Below are positions 45,673 to 55,984 of a DNA stretch of 64,000 bases, in pieces (positions within the stretch are counted from its first letter, which is position 1; each line of letters starts with the position of its first letter). Both the position numbers and the translations under genes were made by a program. The notes below the pieces were generated by a model that saw only the letters and a list, made by a program, of their open reading frames with translations, ran no database searches and was not told where the DNA came from. Source of the stretch: Salinicola halimionae (GTDB lineage Bacteria; Pseudomonadota; Gammaproteobacteria; Pseudomonadales; Halomonadaceae); assembly GCF_003206065.1 (NCBI RefSeq), contig NZ_PZJQ01000003.1:12099-76098 (forward strand). The letters are read 5' to 3'.

Positions 45673-47946
45673 TTAGGGGCGACCATTATCCCGATGCGAC
45701 GACTGGAATTCCACCTCCTCGACATCCCACCCGGCGGGAACGCCCCGATGTTCGCCGTCAGGCTTGCCCGCGGATGGCTTCGGGGCCGCTTCAGGAGTCT
45801 CGTTGCGACTGTCCTCCCGGGGCGCATGGCTATTGACGGCAACCACATGGCGACTGTCGTCGTCAGCAACCGCTGCTGCGCTAATGGGTTCAAGGGATAG
45901 CGCCGAAAAATCGATGGTCGGCATTGGCCGTGACGTTTCGTCTTTTGCGTCCGATGACACGCCCCCCGCGTCGGATGACGTCGAAGAAGACGGTAGCACG
46001 TCGTCGGTCGTTGGGACGTTCAACTCCAGCGTCGGCGCCTCGTAGTCGATACTGGTGGCCGTCAGCGAAATATCCGACGCCTCCTGCGGCACTAGCCATT
46101 CATCATCGAATGGAGCCGATGCCGAATCATACCGATCCTCGGCTCCGCCGAGGTCGTCGCGTCGAGAGGATCGAAGAAGATCGGCGCTTGTCTCAAGGGG
46201 AGTGACCTGGGCCTCGAATAGCGCATCGACATCCTGCACGTCGCCGCTAAATACCTGAATATTTTCTCCCTCGACCTCGCTTTCGGCGTCGTCTGCTGTC
46301 GCCTCCTGCCAGCTCTCCTCGACGTATCGTGCACGGTAATGGTCGGCGAGTTCTCTCCCTTCACGCCGCTGTTCTGATGTCGCGTCGTAGCCAAACCCGG
46401 ACAACGCCTCTTCCAGCGCCTCCATCTCTCGCAGTTCGCCCAAAGCTTTCAGCAGCCCCAGACGAAGATGCGCATCCTCCGTCTGCGCCAGCCGCTGACG
46501 AAGCCAGTCCCGTGCTTCGCCATGACGTCCGTAAGCCATATAGATATCGGCCTGACTGATCGAGCCGGAATCGGCATCTCTAGCGACGGGCCGTCGCGAT
46601 GTCGCTGATTCCTGCTTTGCAAGCGTGTCGGTCGCTGGCGACCTCGATGGCGAAGGAGCGACGTGGCGGGAACGTTGGCGTCGTCGCTGCCAGATCCACA
46701 GCCCCAGCAACACCACCAGTATCGCGCCGCCGATCCAGTCGAGATGAACGAGCAGACGCTTCCAAAATGACGGCGACGGCAGTGTCGGGGACGGCCCCGG
46801 CGCTGCCGCCACGGCTGCAGCAACGGCGCCCGACGTCGCGACGCCCGCCTTGGTCGTATCCGCATTCATTCCATCAGTCGCCCCATCAGGCTTTAACCGA
46901 TCAGGAACCACCGTCACCGGGGCAATGGTCGCCGCCGCAGAATTTCTGACGTCGCGGGTGCCTCGAACCGCGAGCGCGCCCTGCAAGGCGTCCCGTTCGG
47001 CTTGCAAAGTATCGATCGTCGCGCGCTGACGCTCGGTTTCTGCAGTCAGGTCCGATAGCCGCTGAGTCAGCATCGCGAGTTGCGCGGATGGCGGTACTTC
47101 AGTCGTCGCCAACGCGTTCTCTCGGCCCACGATATCGATGACCGGCCGATCATCCTGCGTTCCCGACAATTCGGCGAGGGTAGCCGCAGCCTCGTGTCGA
47201 GATATGACAGCGACGTCGTCAAGCAATGGCACATTCAGACCGACGCCGGCACGCAGCCGATCGGGATCGCTACCGATGAAAGCCGAGGCATTGGACTGGA
47301 ACAGCGCTAGCATCAGCGCTTCACGGCTCACACCGGGCTGCGGCAACAGCGATGCCGCCAACGTTGACAGCGAATCTCCGGGGCGAACGGTCACGCGCGA
47401 GGGCCACGCCAGCGTTCCCCGTCGAGTGGATTCTGAATGAGTATCCCCGGTCACGGGGACGCCCGCCGCCATGGCATTCGTCGCCAATGATGCCAAAGCC
47501 TCCCGACCCTGCCAGGCACTGCGGTCGCCATCGATCAACGGCGGCGCACTGGCGTAATCGACCGGATCGAACAGCAACGAAATCTCGCGCTGCCACTGCC
47601 CCTCCGGCCAGGTGACGACCAACAACAGATCGAGGAAAGGTTCTTTCACGCGGCGAGGACTGTCGAGCACCACGCTGAGCATCCTGCCCTCTCGCACGAC
47701 TTTGGCCGACACGGTATCCGTCAATGCGCTTCGGGTCAGCCCGGACTGGCGATAGGCGGCATCATCAGCGATCGCCACCGAGATCTGCGAAGTCTCGAGA
47801 CCGCGACCATCAGTCAGCGGCAGCACGACATGCAATGGCCGATTGAGCGGCGAAAGCTGTTGCGGTTCGCCAACGCCGAGCGCCTGAGCCGACGAAGCCA
47901 GCGTCAAACAGAGTCCGCCAACCAGAAATGTGAGCCATTGCCGCAT
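45673..47946 (-). CDS. fimV: FimV-like polar assembly protein
   Basis: Large inner-membrane protein of 757 residues. It has a signal peptide (MRQWLTFLVGGLCLTLASSAQA), then the FimV N-terminal domain (LGVGEPQQLSPLNRPLHVVLPL) and a LysM-type segment VTVRPGDSLSTLAASLLPQ near 190, which would bind peptidoglycan. A coiled stretch follows, then one membrane helix near 412-430 (GGAILVVLLGLWIWQRRR), a TPR-like part (YMAYGRHGEARDWLRQRL) and a long acidic cytoplasmic tail. The acidic tail accounts for much of its length. In Pseudomonas FimV organises type IV pili and twitching at the pole. It lies between asd and truA as there. Confidence 0.92.
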   Translation of the reverse strand: MRQWLTFLVGGLCLTLASSAQALGVGEPQQLSPLNRPLHVVLPLTDGRGLETSQISVAIADDAAYRQSGLTRSALTDTVSAKVVREGRMLSVVLDSPRRVKEPFLDLLLVVTWPEGQWQREISLLFDPVDYASAPPLIDGDRSAWQGREALASLATNAMAAGVPVTGDTHSESTRRGTLAWPSRVTVRPGDSLSTLAASLLPQPGVSREALMLALFQSNASAFIGSDPDRLRAGVGLNVPLLDDVAVISRHEAAATLAELSGTQDDRPVIDIVGRENALATTEVPPSAQLAMLTQRLSDLTAETERQRATIDTLQAERDALQGALAVRGTRDVRNSAAATIAPVTVVPDRLKPDGATDGMNADTTKAGVATSGAVAAAVAAAPGPSPTLPSPSFWKRLLVHLDWIGGAILVVLLGLWIWQRRRQRSRHVAPSPSRSPATDTLAKQESATSRRPVARDADSGSISQADIYMAYGRHGEARDWLRQRLAQTEDAHLRLGLLKALGELREMEALEEALSGFGYDATSEQRREGRELADHYRARYVEESWQEATADDAESEVEGENIQVFSGDVQDVDALFEAQVTPLETSADLLRSSRRDDLGGAEDRYDSASAPFDDEWLVPQEASDISLTATSIDYEAPTLELNVPTTDDVLPSSSTSSDAGGVSSDAKDETSRPMPTIDFSALSLEPISAAAVADDDSRHVVAVNSHAPREDSRNETPEAAPKPSAGKPDGEHRGVPAGWDVEEVEFQSSHRDNGRP

Positions 47947-48072
47947 GTCGTCCCTCGCCAGCGCATTGGAGTCAGTATCGACTCCCTCATCGGCAAGAGC
48001 TCAGTAAACTTTAACATTGCGTAACAATATGTCGCACACAGGCAGTTCCAACGTCCACGACGGTGTTAAGCG

Positions 48073-48106
48073 CAAAAAGCCCTGCCAACTTGAGCTGGCA
48101 GGGCTT
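48073..48106 (-). terminator. Terminator after asd
   Basis: Perfect 10-bp stem AGCCCTGCCA / TGGCAGGGCT (48078-48087 and 48096-48105), followed on the minus strand by TTTTTGCGC. It separates asd from fimV. Confidence 0.88.
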
Positions 48107-48130
48107 GACATGGCGAAACCGGAGTGAGGT

Positions 48131-49246
48131 TCAGGCGCGTTCGCGCAGAATCTTGAGCATCCGTTTCAGCGGCTCGGCAGCACCCCACAGTAATTGGTCG
48201 CCAACGCTGAACGCCGTCAGGTAGTCGCCCCCCATGGCCAGCTTGCGCAGGCGGCCCACCGGGATGGTCAAGGTGCCGCTGACCGCCGCCGGGGTCAGGT
48301 GCTCGAGCGTCGCATCCTTCTCATTGGGAACGACCTGGACCCAATCATTGTGCTTGGCCAGCCGGTCCTCGATCTCGTCGATCGGCACGTCTTGCTTGAG
48401 CTTGATGGTGAATGCCTGACTGTGCGAGCGCATCGCGCCAATCCGCACGCACAGTCCATCGATGGGGATCGGGCTGGAACCGGTTGCGAGAATCTTGTTG
48501 GTCTCGACGCCGCCTTTCCACTCTTCCTTGCTCTGGCCGTTGTCCATCGCCTTGTCGATCCAGGGCAACAGGCTGCCGGCCAGCGGCGCGCCAAAGTTAT
48601 CGACCGGAAACTGGCTGCCGCGCATGTTGGCGGTCACGTCGCGATCGATATCTAGAATCGCGCTGGACGGCGTCGCCAGGTCCTTGGCGACCGCAGAATG
48701 CAACGATCCCATCTGGCCGATCAGTTCGCGCATGTGCTTGGCGCCGGAGCCGGAAGCGGCCTGATAGGTCATCGAGGTCATCCACTCGATCATGTTGGCC
48801 TCGAACAGCCCACCCAGGCCCATCAGCATCAGGCTGACCGTGCAGTTGCCTCCAACAAAGGTCTTGGCGCCTTTGACCAACTGCGCGTCGATGACGTGAC
48901 GGTTGACGGGGTCGAGCACGATGGTCGCCTCGTCCGCCATGCGCAGCGTGCTGGCCGCGTCGATCCAGTAACCCTTCCAGCCAGCCTGACGCAGCGGCTG
49001 ATAAACCGCGCCGGTGTAGTCGCCGCCCTGGCAGGTGACGATGACGTCCATCGCCTTGAGCGACTCGATGTCGTTGGCGTCCTTCAGTGCCGGTACGTCG
49101 ACGCCGATGTTCGGCCCGGTTTGCCCGGCCTGGGAGGTGGAGAAGAACACCGGCTCGAGCCCGGTGAAATCATTGTCATCCATCATGCGCTGCATCAGCA
49201 CGGAACCCACCATCCCGCGCCAGCCGACGAATCCGACTTTCAACAT
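48131..49246 (-). CDS. asd: Aspartate-semialdehyde dehydrogenase Asd
   Basis: Reduces aspartyl phosphate to aspartate semialdehyde, the branch point to lysine, threonine and methionine. The 371 residues fit the proteobacterial type (E. coli 367). The NADP site is [13 protein letters not shown], the active-site Cys is Cys135 in [11 protein letters not shown], and [11 protein letters not shown] is conserved. I chose the ATG at 49246 because it aligns with Pseudomonas and E. coli starts; an ATG three codons upstream (49255) sits too close to GGGG. The leader carries a strong hairpin and repeats. Confidence 0.97.
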   Translation of the reverse strand: MLKVGFVGWRGMVGSVLMQRMMDDNDFTGLEPVFFSTSQAGQTGPNIGVDVPALKDANDIESLKAMDVIVTCQGGDYTGAVYQPLRQAGWKGYWIDAASTLRMADEATIVLDPVNRHVIDAQLVKGAKTFVGGNCTVSLMLMGLGGLFEANMIEWMTSMTYQAASGSGAKHMRELIGQMGSLHSAVAKDLATPSSAILDIDRDVTANMRGSQFPVDNFGAPLAGSLLPWIDKAMDNGQSKEEWKGGVETNKILATGSSPIPIDGLCVRIGAMRSHSQAFTIKLKQDVPIDEIEDRLAKHNDWVQVVPNEKDATLEHLTPAAVSGTLTIPVGRLRKLAMGGDYLTAFSVGDQLLWGAAEPLKRMLKILRERA

Positions 49247-49288
49247 AGATTTCATACCCCGAAACTTTTTAGTGGTCATGAAGCGACA

Positions 49289-49379
49289 CGACGACTCATT
49301 CGAGTCGTCGCATCATGTCAATCCTGAAACCTTATTATAGCGCATTGGTCTAGCATATCCGCCCTCAGATATCCGCCCT
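49289..49379 (-). promoter_or_regulatory. asd leader: promoter element, hairpin and repeats
   Basis: TATAAT is present on the minus strand at 49334-49339, although no good -35 box is seen. Upstream of it ATATCCGCCCT occurs twice (49355-49365 and 49369-49379), 14 bases apart. Downstream a perfect 9-bp stem CGACGACTC / GAGTCGTCG (49289-49297 and 49302-49310) with a four-base loop lies in the transcript leader, without a T-run. Together these suggest that asd has its own regulated promoter rather than depending only on leuB read-through. Confidence 0.5.
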
Positions 49380-49391
49380 GCGCCTCCAGGC

Positions 49392-50471
49392 TCAGGCGCT
49401 GGCAAAAGCGGCCAGAACGGCATCCCCCATCTCGCGGGTAGAAACCTGACGCGTTCCCGGATAGGCGATATCCGCAGTGCGCAGACCTTGATCGAGAACC
49501 TGACCGACGGCACGTTCGATGCGCTCGGCAAGCGCGGGTTCACCCAGCGAGTAGCGCAGCATCATCGCCACCGAGAGGATCGTCGCCAACGGGTTGGCCA
49601 ACCCCTTGCCGGCAATGTCCGGCGCGCTGCCGTGGCACGGCTCGTACATGCCCTGCTGCTTCTCGTTCAGCGAAGCCGACGGTAGCATGCCGATCGAGCC
49701 GGTGAGCATGGCAGCGGCGTCCGACAGGATGTCACCGAACATGTTGCCGGTGACGACCACATCGAACTGCTTGGGCGCGCGCACCAGCTGCATGGCAGCG
49801 TTGTCGACGTACATGTGCGACAGCTCGACGTCCGGGTATTCCGGCGCCAACCGATTCATCACCTCGCGCCATAGAATCGTGACCTCGAGCACGTTGGCCT
49901 TGTCCACCGAACAGAGTTTCTTGCCCCGCTTCTGCGCCATCTCGAACGCCACCCGGCCGATGCGCTCGATCTCGGACTCGGAATAGACATAGGTATTGAA
50001 GCCGACCCGCTCGCCATTGCGCTCTTCGATGCCTCGCGGCTGGCCGAAATAGATACCGCCAGTCAGCTCACGCACGATCATGATGTCGAGCCCGGAGACC
50101 ACTTCCGGCTTCAAGGTAGAAGCCTCGGCAAGCTGCGGATAGAGCAGCGCCGGGCGCAGGTTGCCGAACAGGTTGAGGTTCTTGCGCAGACCCAGCAGTC
50201 CCTTTTCCGGACGCTTGCTCAGATCTTCGAGCGTATCCCATTTGGGGCCACCCACGGCGCCCAACAGGATCGCATCGGCAGCCTTGGCCTTGGCCAGTGT
50301 CGACGCGGGCAGCGGCTCGCCCTCGGCGTCATAGCCGGCGCCGCCGACCAGCCCCTCTTCCAGCTCGGCATCGAGACCGGCCTCGCGGCAGGCGTTCAGA
50401 ATCTTGACCGCTTCGGCGGTGATTTCCGGGCCGATACCGTCACCAGGCAACACCAGAATCTTCTTGCTCAT
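49392..50471 (-). CDS. leuB: 3-isopropylmalate dehydrogenase LeuB
   Basis: Oxidative decarboxylation step of leucine synthesis. The 359 residues match the family. Visible marks are [10 protein letters not shown] at the start, [19 protein letters not shown] with substrate arginines, the metal site NMFGDILSD, and [11 protein letters not shown]. It follows the methyltransferase gene by nine bases. Confidence 0.98.
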   Translation of the reverse strand: MSKKILVLPGDGIGPEITAEAVKILNACREAGLDAELEEGLVGGAGYDAEGEPLPASTLAKAKAADAILLGAVGGPKWDTLEDLSKRPEKGLLGLRKNLNLFGNLRPALLYPQLAEASTLKPEVVSGLDIMIVRELTGGIYFGQPRGIEERNGERVGFNTYVYSESEIERIGRVAFEMAQKRGKKLCSVDKANVLEVTILWREVMNRLAPEYPDVELSHMYVDNAAMQLVRAPKQFDVVVTGNMFGDILSDAAAMLTGSIGMLPSASLNEKQQGMYEPCHGSAPDIAGKGLANPLATILSVAMMLRYSLGEPALAERIERAVGQVLDQGLRTADIAYPGTRQVSTREMGDAVLAAFASA

Positions 50472-50480
50472 GCATTTTCC

Positions 50481-51296
50481 TTAAACGTGTTCTTTGGTCG
50501 CCCACAGCACCAGCATGTCCGTGGTAAAGGAGCCGTCATCGCTGATGTCGAACGCAGCGCGCACCTCCTGACCGACATCATGCTGCAATTGACGAATCGC
50601 ATCGCGCATCACGTCCGGCGTGCGCATCCGCGCAATCCAGGTCTCGAAATCCAGACGCAGGCGTTGACGCGAGTTGGCCGTCATCACCAACCCCGCTTCG
50701 CCAACCATCTGCGCCCACTCGCTCGGCGCGTAGTCGCGCACATGGCTGGTATCACGCAGCATTTCGACGGTTTGCAGAAAGCTGTCGAAGAGCGGTTGCT
50801 CGGATGCCGCGACATCGATGAAAGCCGCGACGCCGCCAGGCTTCAGCACGCGCCTCACCTCGCGCAGCGCCAGCCCGACGTCACGCCAGTGATGGGCGGA
50901 AAAACGGCTAAACACCGCATCGAAAGTGCTGTCGGCAAACGGCAGCGACTCGGCGACACCCTGAACCGTGCGGATATTGCCAAAGCCGCGATCCCTGGCC
51001 GACTCGCCGACAACGTCGAGCATTCGTGGCGACAGATCGTAGGCCACGACTTCCGCCGCCAGGTCAGCGATCTGGAAGCTGACATGGCCGGCGCCGCAAC
51101 CCAGATCCAGCACGCGAGCGGCATCGATCCCACCAACGCGCTGTCTCAGTTGAGCAAATTCCTCGCCCTGAGCATGGACCTGGCTCGCCAGATACGCTGC
51201 CGCCTGGCCGCCGAACTGACGTTCGACGACGGCGCTATGGTTGGCAGCGCCGTGATCCGCCCCGCTGCCATTAGTGCATCCACTGGAATCAGGCAT
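50481..51296 (-). CDS. SAM-dependent methyltransferase embedded in the leu operon
   Basis: Class I methyltransferase of 271 residues with motif [19 protein letters not shown] near 63, the acidic strand [10 protein letters not shown], and [13 protein letters not shown], as in the UbiE/COQ5-like group. Its ATG overlaps the leuD stop by eight bases and leuB follows after nine, so it is fully inside the leucine operon. A methyltransferase occupies the same place in Pseudomonas. Neither its substrate nor its link to leucine is known. Confidence 0.85.
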   Translation of the reverse strand: MPDSSGCTNGSGADHGAANHSAVVERQFGGQAAAYLASQVHAQGEEFAQLRQRVGGIDAARVLDLGCGAGHVSFQIADLAAEVVAYDLSPRMLDVVGESARDRGFGNIRTVQGVAESLPFADSTFDAVFSRFSAHHWRDVGLALREVRRVLKPGGVAAFIDVAASEQPLFDSFLQTVEMLRDTSHVRDYAPSEWAQMVGEAGLVMTANSRQRLRLDFETWIARMRTPDVMRDAIRQLQHDVGQEVRAAFDISDDGSFTTDMLVLWATKEHV

Positions 51297-51933
51297 CGCG
51301 GAACAGCCATGGATTCGAGGGGCGATGGCGGCTCTCGAAATCACGAATCGCTCCCGACTGTTCGAGGGTCAAACCGATATCGTCGAGCCCTTCCAGAAGG
51401 CAGTGCTTGCGAAACGCATCGACTTCAAACGGAAACGCCTCACCGCTCGGCGTGATGACTCGCTGACCTTCCAGATCGATATCGAGGCGATAGCCCTCCG
51501 TTGCCTCGGTCGCCTGAAACAGACGCTCGACCGTCGCCTCGTCCAACGTGATCAGCAGGATCCCGTTCTTGAACGAGTTGTTGTAGAAGATATCGGCGAA
51601 GCTAGGCGCGATCACCACGCAAAAGCCGAAGTCATCCAACGCCCAGGGCGCATGTTCTCGCGAGCTACCACAACCGAAGTTGCGACGCGCCAGCAGTACC
51701 TGGGCACCACGATAGCGGGGCTGATTGAGCACGAAATCGGGATTGAGCGGGCGGCTGGTAGCATCCTGGCCCGGATAACCCTCATCGAGATAACGCAGCT
51801 CATCGAAAAGGTTGGGCCCGAAGCCGGTACGCTTGATCGACTTCAGAAACTGCTTGGGAATGATCAGATCGGTGTCGACGTTGGCGCGATCCATCGGCGC
51901 GACCAGTCCCTGCAAGCGTTCGAACTTTTTCAT
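51289..51933 (-). CDS. leuD: 3-isopropylmalate dehydratase small subunit LeuD
   Basis: Swivel domain of isopropylmalate isomerase, working with LeuC. The 214 residues are standard. Conserved parts are [30 protein letters not shown] and [14 protein letters not shown]. Its ATG overlaps the leuC stop by four bases. Confidence 0.98.
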   Translation of the reverse strand: MKKFERLQGLVAPMDRANVDTDLIIPKQFLKSIKRTGFGPNLFDELRYLDEGYPGQDATSRPLNPDFVLNQPRYRGAQVLLARRNFGCGSSREHAPWALDDFGFCVVIAPSFADIFYNNSFKNGILLITLDEATVERLFQATEATEGYRLDIDLEGQRVITPSGEAFPFEVDAFRKHCLLEGLDDIGLTLEQSGAIRDFESRHRPSNPWLFRDA

Positions 51934-53402
51934 GCGCTCATCTCCCCAGCATCTGCGCGACCCATGTTGTTTCCAGGATCATAATCATAATCCCGGACGT
52001 CCACGAAGTGGCCCTCGACGGCCGCGGCGGCCGCCATCGCCGGACTCACCAGATGGGTGCGACCGCCGTAGCCCTGCCGCCCCTCGAAATTTCGATTCGA
52101 GGTCGAGGCACAGCGTTCGCCGGCACCCAGTTTGTCGGCGTTCATGGCCAGACACATGGAGCAGCCCGGCTCACGCCATTCGAAGCCGGCTTCGACGAAG
52201 ATTCTGTCGAGCCCTTCGGCTTCGGCCAGCCGCTTAACCAGACCGGAGCCCGGCACCACCATCGCCAGTTGGATGTTAGTGGCGACCTTGCGCCCCTTGG
52301 CCACCTTGGCGGCTTCGCGCAAGTCCTCGATACGGGAATTGGTGCAGGAACCGATGAACACCTTGTCGAGCTGGATGTCGGTGATCTTCTGGCCGGCGCT
52401 CAGCCCCATGTATTCGAGCGCGCGGTTCATGCCCTGAGTAACGGTCTCATCATTGGCATCGGTCGGATCGGGCACTCTCGCCGAGACGTTGGCGACCATT
52501 TCCGGGCTGGTGCCCCAGGTCACCTGCGGCTCTATTTCGGCGGCGTCGAGTTCGACGATCTTGTCGAAATGCGCGTCATCATCGGAAACCAGATCACGCC
52601 ATGCCTCGACCGCCGCCGGCCACTGATCCGCGGTGGGCGCGAAGGGACGCCCCTTCAGGTAGTCGATCGTATGATCGTCCACTGCTACCAGTCCCACCCG
52701 GGCGCCGGCTTCGATCGCCATGTTGCAGATCGTCATGCGGCCTTCCATGGAAAGATCGCGGATCGCGCTGCCGGCGAATTCGATCGCGTAGCCGGTGCCG
52801 CCAGCGGTGCCGATACGGCCAATGATTGCCAGCACGATATCCTTGGCGGTGACACCGAGTCCCAGCTTGCCCTCGACACGCACCTGCAGGTTTTTCATCT
52901 TCTGGGCAATCAGACACTGCGTGGCGAGCACGTGCTCGACCTCGGATGTCCCGATACCGTGAGACAACGCCGCAAACGCGCCGTGGGTGGCGGTATGGGA
53001 GTCGCCGCAGACCACGGTCATGCCCGGCAGCGTGGCGCCCTGCTCGGGTCCGACCACGTGGACAATCCCCTGACGTTCGTCGTTGATCCGGAATTCCTCG
53101 ATCTCGAAGCTCTCGCAGTTGGCATCCAGCGTTTCGACCTGAATGCGCGAAACGTCATCGAGAATCCCCGCGTTCCCGGCACTGCGCTCCTTGAGCGTGG
53201 TCGGCACGTTGTGATCCGGCGTGGCCAGATTGGCATCGCGACGCCACGGCTTTCGGCCGGCGAGACGCAGCCCCTCGAATGCCTGCGGTGAAGTGACTTC
53301 ATGCAGCAGGTGGCGATCGATATAGATCAGCGCCGAACCGTCGTCGCGCTGAGTCACCAAATGCTGCGCCCACAGCTTGTCATAGAGCGTCTGGCTTGCC
53401 AT
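51930..53402 (-). CDS. leuC: 3-isopropylmalate dehydratase large subunit LeuC
   Basis: Aconitase-family catalytic subunit with a [4Fe-4S] cluster, ligated by Cys in FIGSCTNSR and the pair in GCSMC. The protein is 490 residues against 466 in E. coli; about 20 extra residues form a C-terminal tail ([17 protein letters not shown]) after the family end. The ATG at 53402 has GGAGGAG nine bases upstream. It is the first gene of leuC-leuD-methyltransferase-leuB, divergent from a LysR regulator. Confidence 0.97.
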   Translation of the reverse strand: MASQTLYDKLWAQHLVTQRDDGSALIYIDRHLLHEVTSPQAFEGLRLAGRKPWRRDANLATPDHNVPTTLKERSAGNAGILDDVSRIQVETLDANCESFEIEEFRINDERQGIVHVVGPEQGATLPGMTVVCGDSHTATHGAFAALSHGIGTSEVEHVLATQCLIAQKMKNLQVRVEGKLGLGVTAKDIVLAIIGRIGTAGGTGYAIEFAGSAIRDLSMEGRMTICNMAIEAGARVGLVAVDDHTIDYLKGRPFAPTADQWPAAVEAWRDLVSDDDAHFDKIVELDAAEIEPQVTWGTSPEMVANVSARVPDPTDANDETVTQGMNRALEYMGLSAGQKITDIQLDKVFIGSCTNSRIEDLREAAKVAKGRKVATNIQLAMVVPGSGLVKRLAEAEGLDRIFVEAGFEWREPGCSMCLAMNADKLGAGERCASTSNRNFEGRQGYGGRTHLVSPAMAAAAAVEGHFVDVRDYDYDPGNNMGRADAGEMSA

Positions 53403-53527
53403 GTGTGTCATCTCCTCCGTCACGCTGTCTCGGGCAGCTTCAGTGACGTAACGCGTGCGAATCGTAGCGTCGGACAACGACGCCGCGAATGATTGGACGA
53501 TCAAGATACGGTGCCGGCGTGCATAAA

Positions 53528-53543
53528 ATCAATTCATCTTGAT
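53528..53543. promoter_or_regulatory. Candidate LysR-type operator between leuC and lysR gene
   Basis: ATCAA-N6-TTGAT is a perfect interrupted palindrome that fits the T-N11-A LysR box. The flanks extend the symmetry (GCATAA on the left, TATGC on the right, with a two-base offset). It lies in the middle of the 195-base divergent gap and overlaps a possible leuC -35 (TTGATT) paired with TATCTT 18 bases on. Confidence 0.6.
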
Positions 53544-53597
53544 TATGCTTTCGATTCCATAACAGAATTGACGAATTCATCAGACAGGAATCAACCC

Positions 53598-54497
53598 TTG
53601 GACACTCAAAGCCTGCAAGCTTTCATCGCGGTCGCCGATACCGCATCGTTCTCGCTGGCCGGCGAGCAGCTGCATCTGACCCAGCCGGCGATCAGCAAGC
53701 GAATCGCCACACTCGAATATCAGACCGGCGCCAAACTGTTCGACCGCATCAATCGTCGCGTCAGCCTGACCGAGGCTGGCCGGCTGCTGTTACCTCGGGC
53801 GCGTCAGATATTGCAGCTGGTCGAAGACAGCCGTCGCACCTTGAGCAACCTGAGCGGCAGCATCGAAGGCAGTCTGACGCTCGCGACCAGCCACCACGTC
53901 GGCCTGCATCGACTGCCACCGGTACTCAAGGCCTTTACCCAACGCTACCCTAACGTGGATCTAGATCTGCGCTTTCTCGATTCCGAGCAGGCCTATCATG
54001 GCGTCATCGCCGGGGAGATCGAACTGGCCGTGGTGACGCTGTCGCCCCGCCCCAATCCCCAGGTGGAATCGGTGCCGGTATGGATCGATCAGTTGCGCTT
54101 CGTGGCAGCCCCCGGGCATCCGTTGACGACTCAAGGCGAGTTGCCACTATCGAAACTGGTGAACTACCCGGCCGTGCTACCGGGCCCGCTGACCTTCACG
54201 CGCGATATCGTGGTGGGATCGTTCAATCGAGAAGGACTGGTCATCGATGTCGCGCTTTCTACCAACTACCTGGAGACGCTGAAAATGATGGCGGGTATCG
54301 GGCTGGGTTGGAGCGTACTACCGGAAAGCATGATCGACGAGGAGATCGAAGTGTTACCCGTCGCGCATCCGCCGATCGAGCGCCGGCTGGGCTATCTGGT
54401 GCACAAGGGTCGTACGCTCTCCAATGCCGGACGGGCGATGATTGCGGAACTGGAAAGTGCGCGAGCCGCCAGACGGTCGCCAAGCGACTATGCTTGA
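53598..54497 (+). CDS. LysR-family transcriptional regulator of leuCDB (predicted)
   Basis: The 299-residue protein has the N-terminal winged helix typical of LysR (LQAFIAVADTASFSLAGEQLHLTQPAISKRIATLE) and an effector domain from about 90. The start is a TTG at 53598 with AGGAA seven bases upstream; the frame is open to 53493 but the extra part overlaps the leuC promoter and is not LysR-like. Divergence from leuC and the shared operator suggest control of leucine synthesis, as for the homologous position in Pseudomonas; this is inference. Confidence 0.9.
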   Translation: MDTQSLQAFIAVADTASFSLAGEQLHLTQPAISKRIATLEYQTGAKLFDRINRRVSLTEAGRLLLPRARQILQLVEDSRRTLSNLSGSIEGSLTLATSHHVGLHRLPPVLKAFTQRYPNVDLDLRFLDSEQAYHGVIAGEIELAVVTLSPRPNPQVESVPVWIDQLRFVAAPGHPLTTQGELPLSKLVNYPAVLPGPLTFTRDIVVGSFNREGLVIDVALSTNYLETLKMMAGIGLGWSVLPESMIDEEIEVLPVAHPPIERRLGYLVHKGRTLSNAGRAMIAELESARAARRSPSDYA

Positions 54498-54577
54498 ATG
54501 CGTTTCTTCGAGATGCCAACTCGACTTTCAGGCCATCACCAATCCGAGCAAGCCAACATACACAGGAGCTGCCATCC

Positions 54578-55807
54578 ATGACGCAGGACGATCAGGGTAC
54601 GTCCCGATACTCGGATTCGCAGGACGGGAAAGCCATCGAATCGCTGCGGCTGGGCCTGGTATCGGCGCCGGAACTACCGGAACGGATCGTCAATCGAATC
54701 GCCGACCAGCTGCCTGAGCTACTCGGGTGCCATATCGACGATCGCCACCACTGGCACGTCGACTGCCTCACTGATCCGCTGATCGGCGCCGATGACTCGA
54801 CGACCAACGTCATCGAACAGGTCGAGCGTATCAAACGCGACAACGGCTGGGATTACGCAGTCTGCATCACGGACCTGCCACTATTCCGTGACGATCGAAT
54901 GACGCTGGCGGAGGCCAGTGAGAACCTGGGCGTCGCGATTATTTCCCAGCCCGCGCTGGGTATTTCGCCGCTCAAACGGCGCCTGCGTGAAGCCATCCTG
55001 CACCTGGTCAACGAGATGCATCACGGCAGCGACGGCCATCATCGAGAACGCCAGCAAGAGCACATGGAAAAAAGCCAGCAGGCTCGCGAGCGGAGCGGCA
55101 TCCGTAATCGAAGTTCTCGCGAGCTGATGGGCTCGCGTCTCTCCGAACGCCTGGTGCCGATAAGGCGGGTGACACCGGACGACGAGCACGAGAAGGATGT
55201 CGATGTTCGCTTCGTCAGCGCAACCAAGTGGCTAGGCTACGCCAAGTTGCTGGGCGGTATGGTCAGAGCCAACCGCCCATGGACGATCCTGCCCGCCTTC
55301 CGACGAATCGTGGCGGTGGCGTTTGCCACCGGGGCCTACGGGCTGATTTTTCCGACCCTGTGGAAACTCAGCGCCGCCTATGACCTTTATCGATTCTTCG
55401 TCCTGATGATCGCCTCGATCATCGCCATGGTGATCTGGCTGATTCTCGATCACGGACTATGGGAGCCACAACGCTACACCAGCAACGATCGGCTGACACG
55501 TTTCTACAACCTGACCACGGTGCTGACCCTGGTCGCAGGCGTAGCGTGCTACTACGCGATCCTGTTCGTGCTTTTCCTGATCGCCGTCGTGCTATTCGTG
55601 CCGGCCAGTTTGCTGGAATCGACGGTCGGCCAGTCAATCAGTTGGCTTACCTTCCCGGCGCTGGCTTGGCTTGCCACCTCGGTCGCTACTGTGGCCGGCG
55701 CGCTGGGGTCAAGCCTGGAAAGCGACGAAACGATACGCAGCGCCACCTACGGCTACCGTCAGCAGCTGCGGCAACGCAAGGTCAAATCGCGGCAGGCAGA
55801 GGACTAA
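54578..55807 (+). CDS. Four-helix membrane protein, function unknown
   Basis: Protein of 409 residues that I cannot assign. Residues 20-150 form a soluble alpha/beta domain (SLRLGLVSAPELPERIVNRIADQL, WDYAVCITDLPLFRD, GVAIISQPALGI). A charged helical linker covers 150-205. Four hydrophobic segments lie near 242-260, 272-292, 312-342 and 355-380. AGGAG lies ten bases before the ATG. The gene follows the LysR gene by 80 bases. The stop TAA at 55805-55807 is followed in frame by 40 more codons rich in Glu, Lys, Gln and Arg, suggesting that the frame was once longer. Confidence 0.75.
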   Translation: MTQDDQGTSRYSDSQDGKAIESLRLGLVSAPELPERIVNRIADQLPELLGCHIDDRHHWHVDCLTDPLIGADDSTTNVIEQVERIKRDNGWDYAVCITDLPLFRDDRMTLAEASENLGVAIISQPALGISPLKRRLREAILHLVNEMHHGSDGHHRERQQEHMEKSQQARERSGIRNRSSRELMGSRLSERLVPIRRVTPDDEHEKDVDVRFVSATKWLGYAKLLGGMVRANRPWTILPAFRRIVAVAFATGAYGLIFPTLWKLSAAYDLYRFFVLMIASIIAMVIWLILDHGLWEPQRYTSNDRLTRFYNLTTVLTLVAGVACYYAILFVLFLIAVVLFVPASLLESTVGQSISWLTFPALAWLATSVATVAGALGSSLESDETIRSATYGYRQQLRQRKVKSRQAED

Positions 55808-55930
55808 GAGAAAGAGGAGAAAGAGCACCGAGCGAAAGACGAGCAAAAGCAAGAAGAAGACACGCAGAATCAGGCCGAAAGGCAGACCAGAGCACCACGA
55901 AAACACCCACAGGACGACGAGACGTCCTGA
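55808..55930 (+). other. In-frame charged extension after the membrane-protein stop
   Basis: Directly after the TAA the same frame runs 40 codons to TGA at 55928-55930. It codes for a segment starting EKEEKEHRAKDEQKQ, very like a charged coiled tail. The DNA is strikingly purine-rich on the plus strand. A hairpin AGGACG / CGTCCT (55911-55916 and 55923-55928) near its end could serve as a weak terminator for aroC on the other strand. It is either a remnant of a longer gene or an unusual 3' region. Confidence 0.5.
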
Positions 55931-55984
55931 TCACGACACCCGCCGGGCGGCAGGCATCGTGTTACATCACACGGCGGCTCCCGA

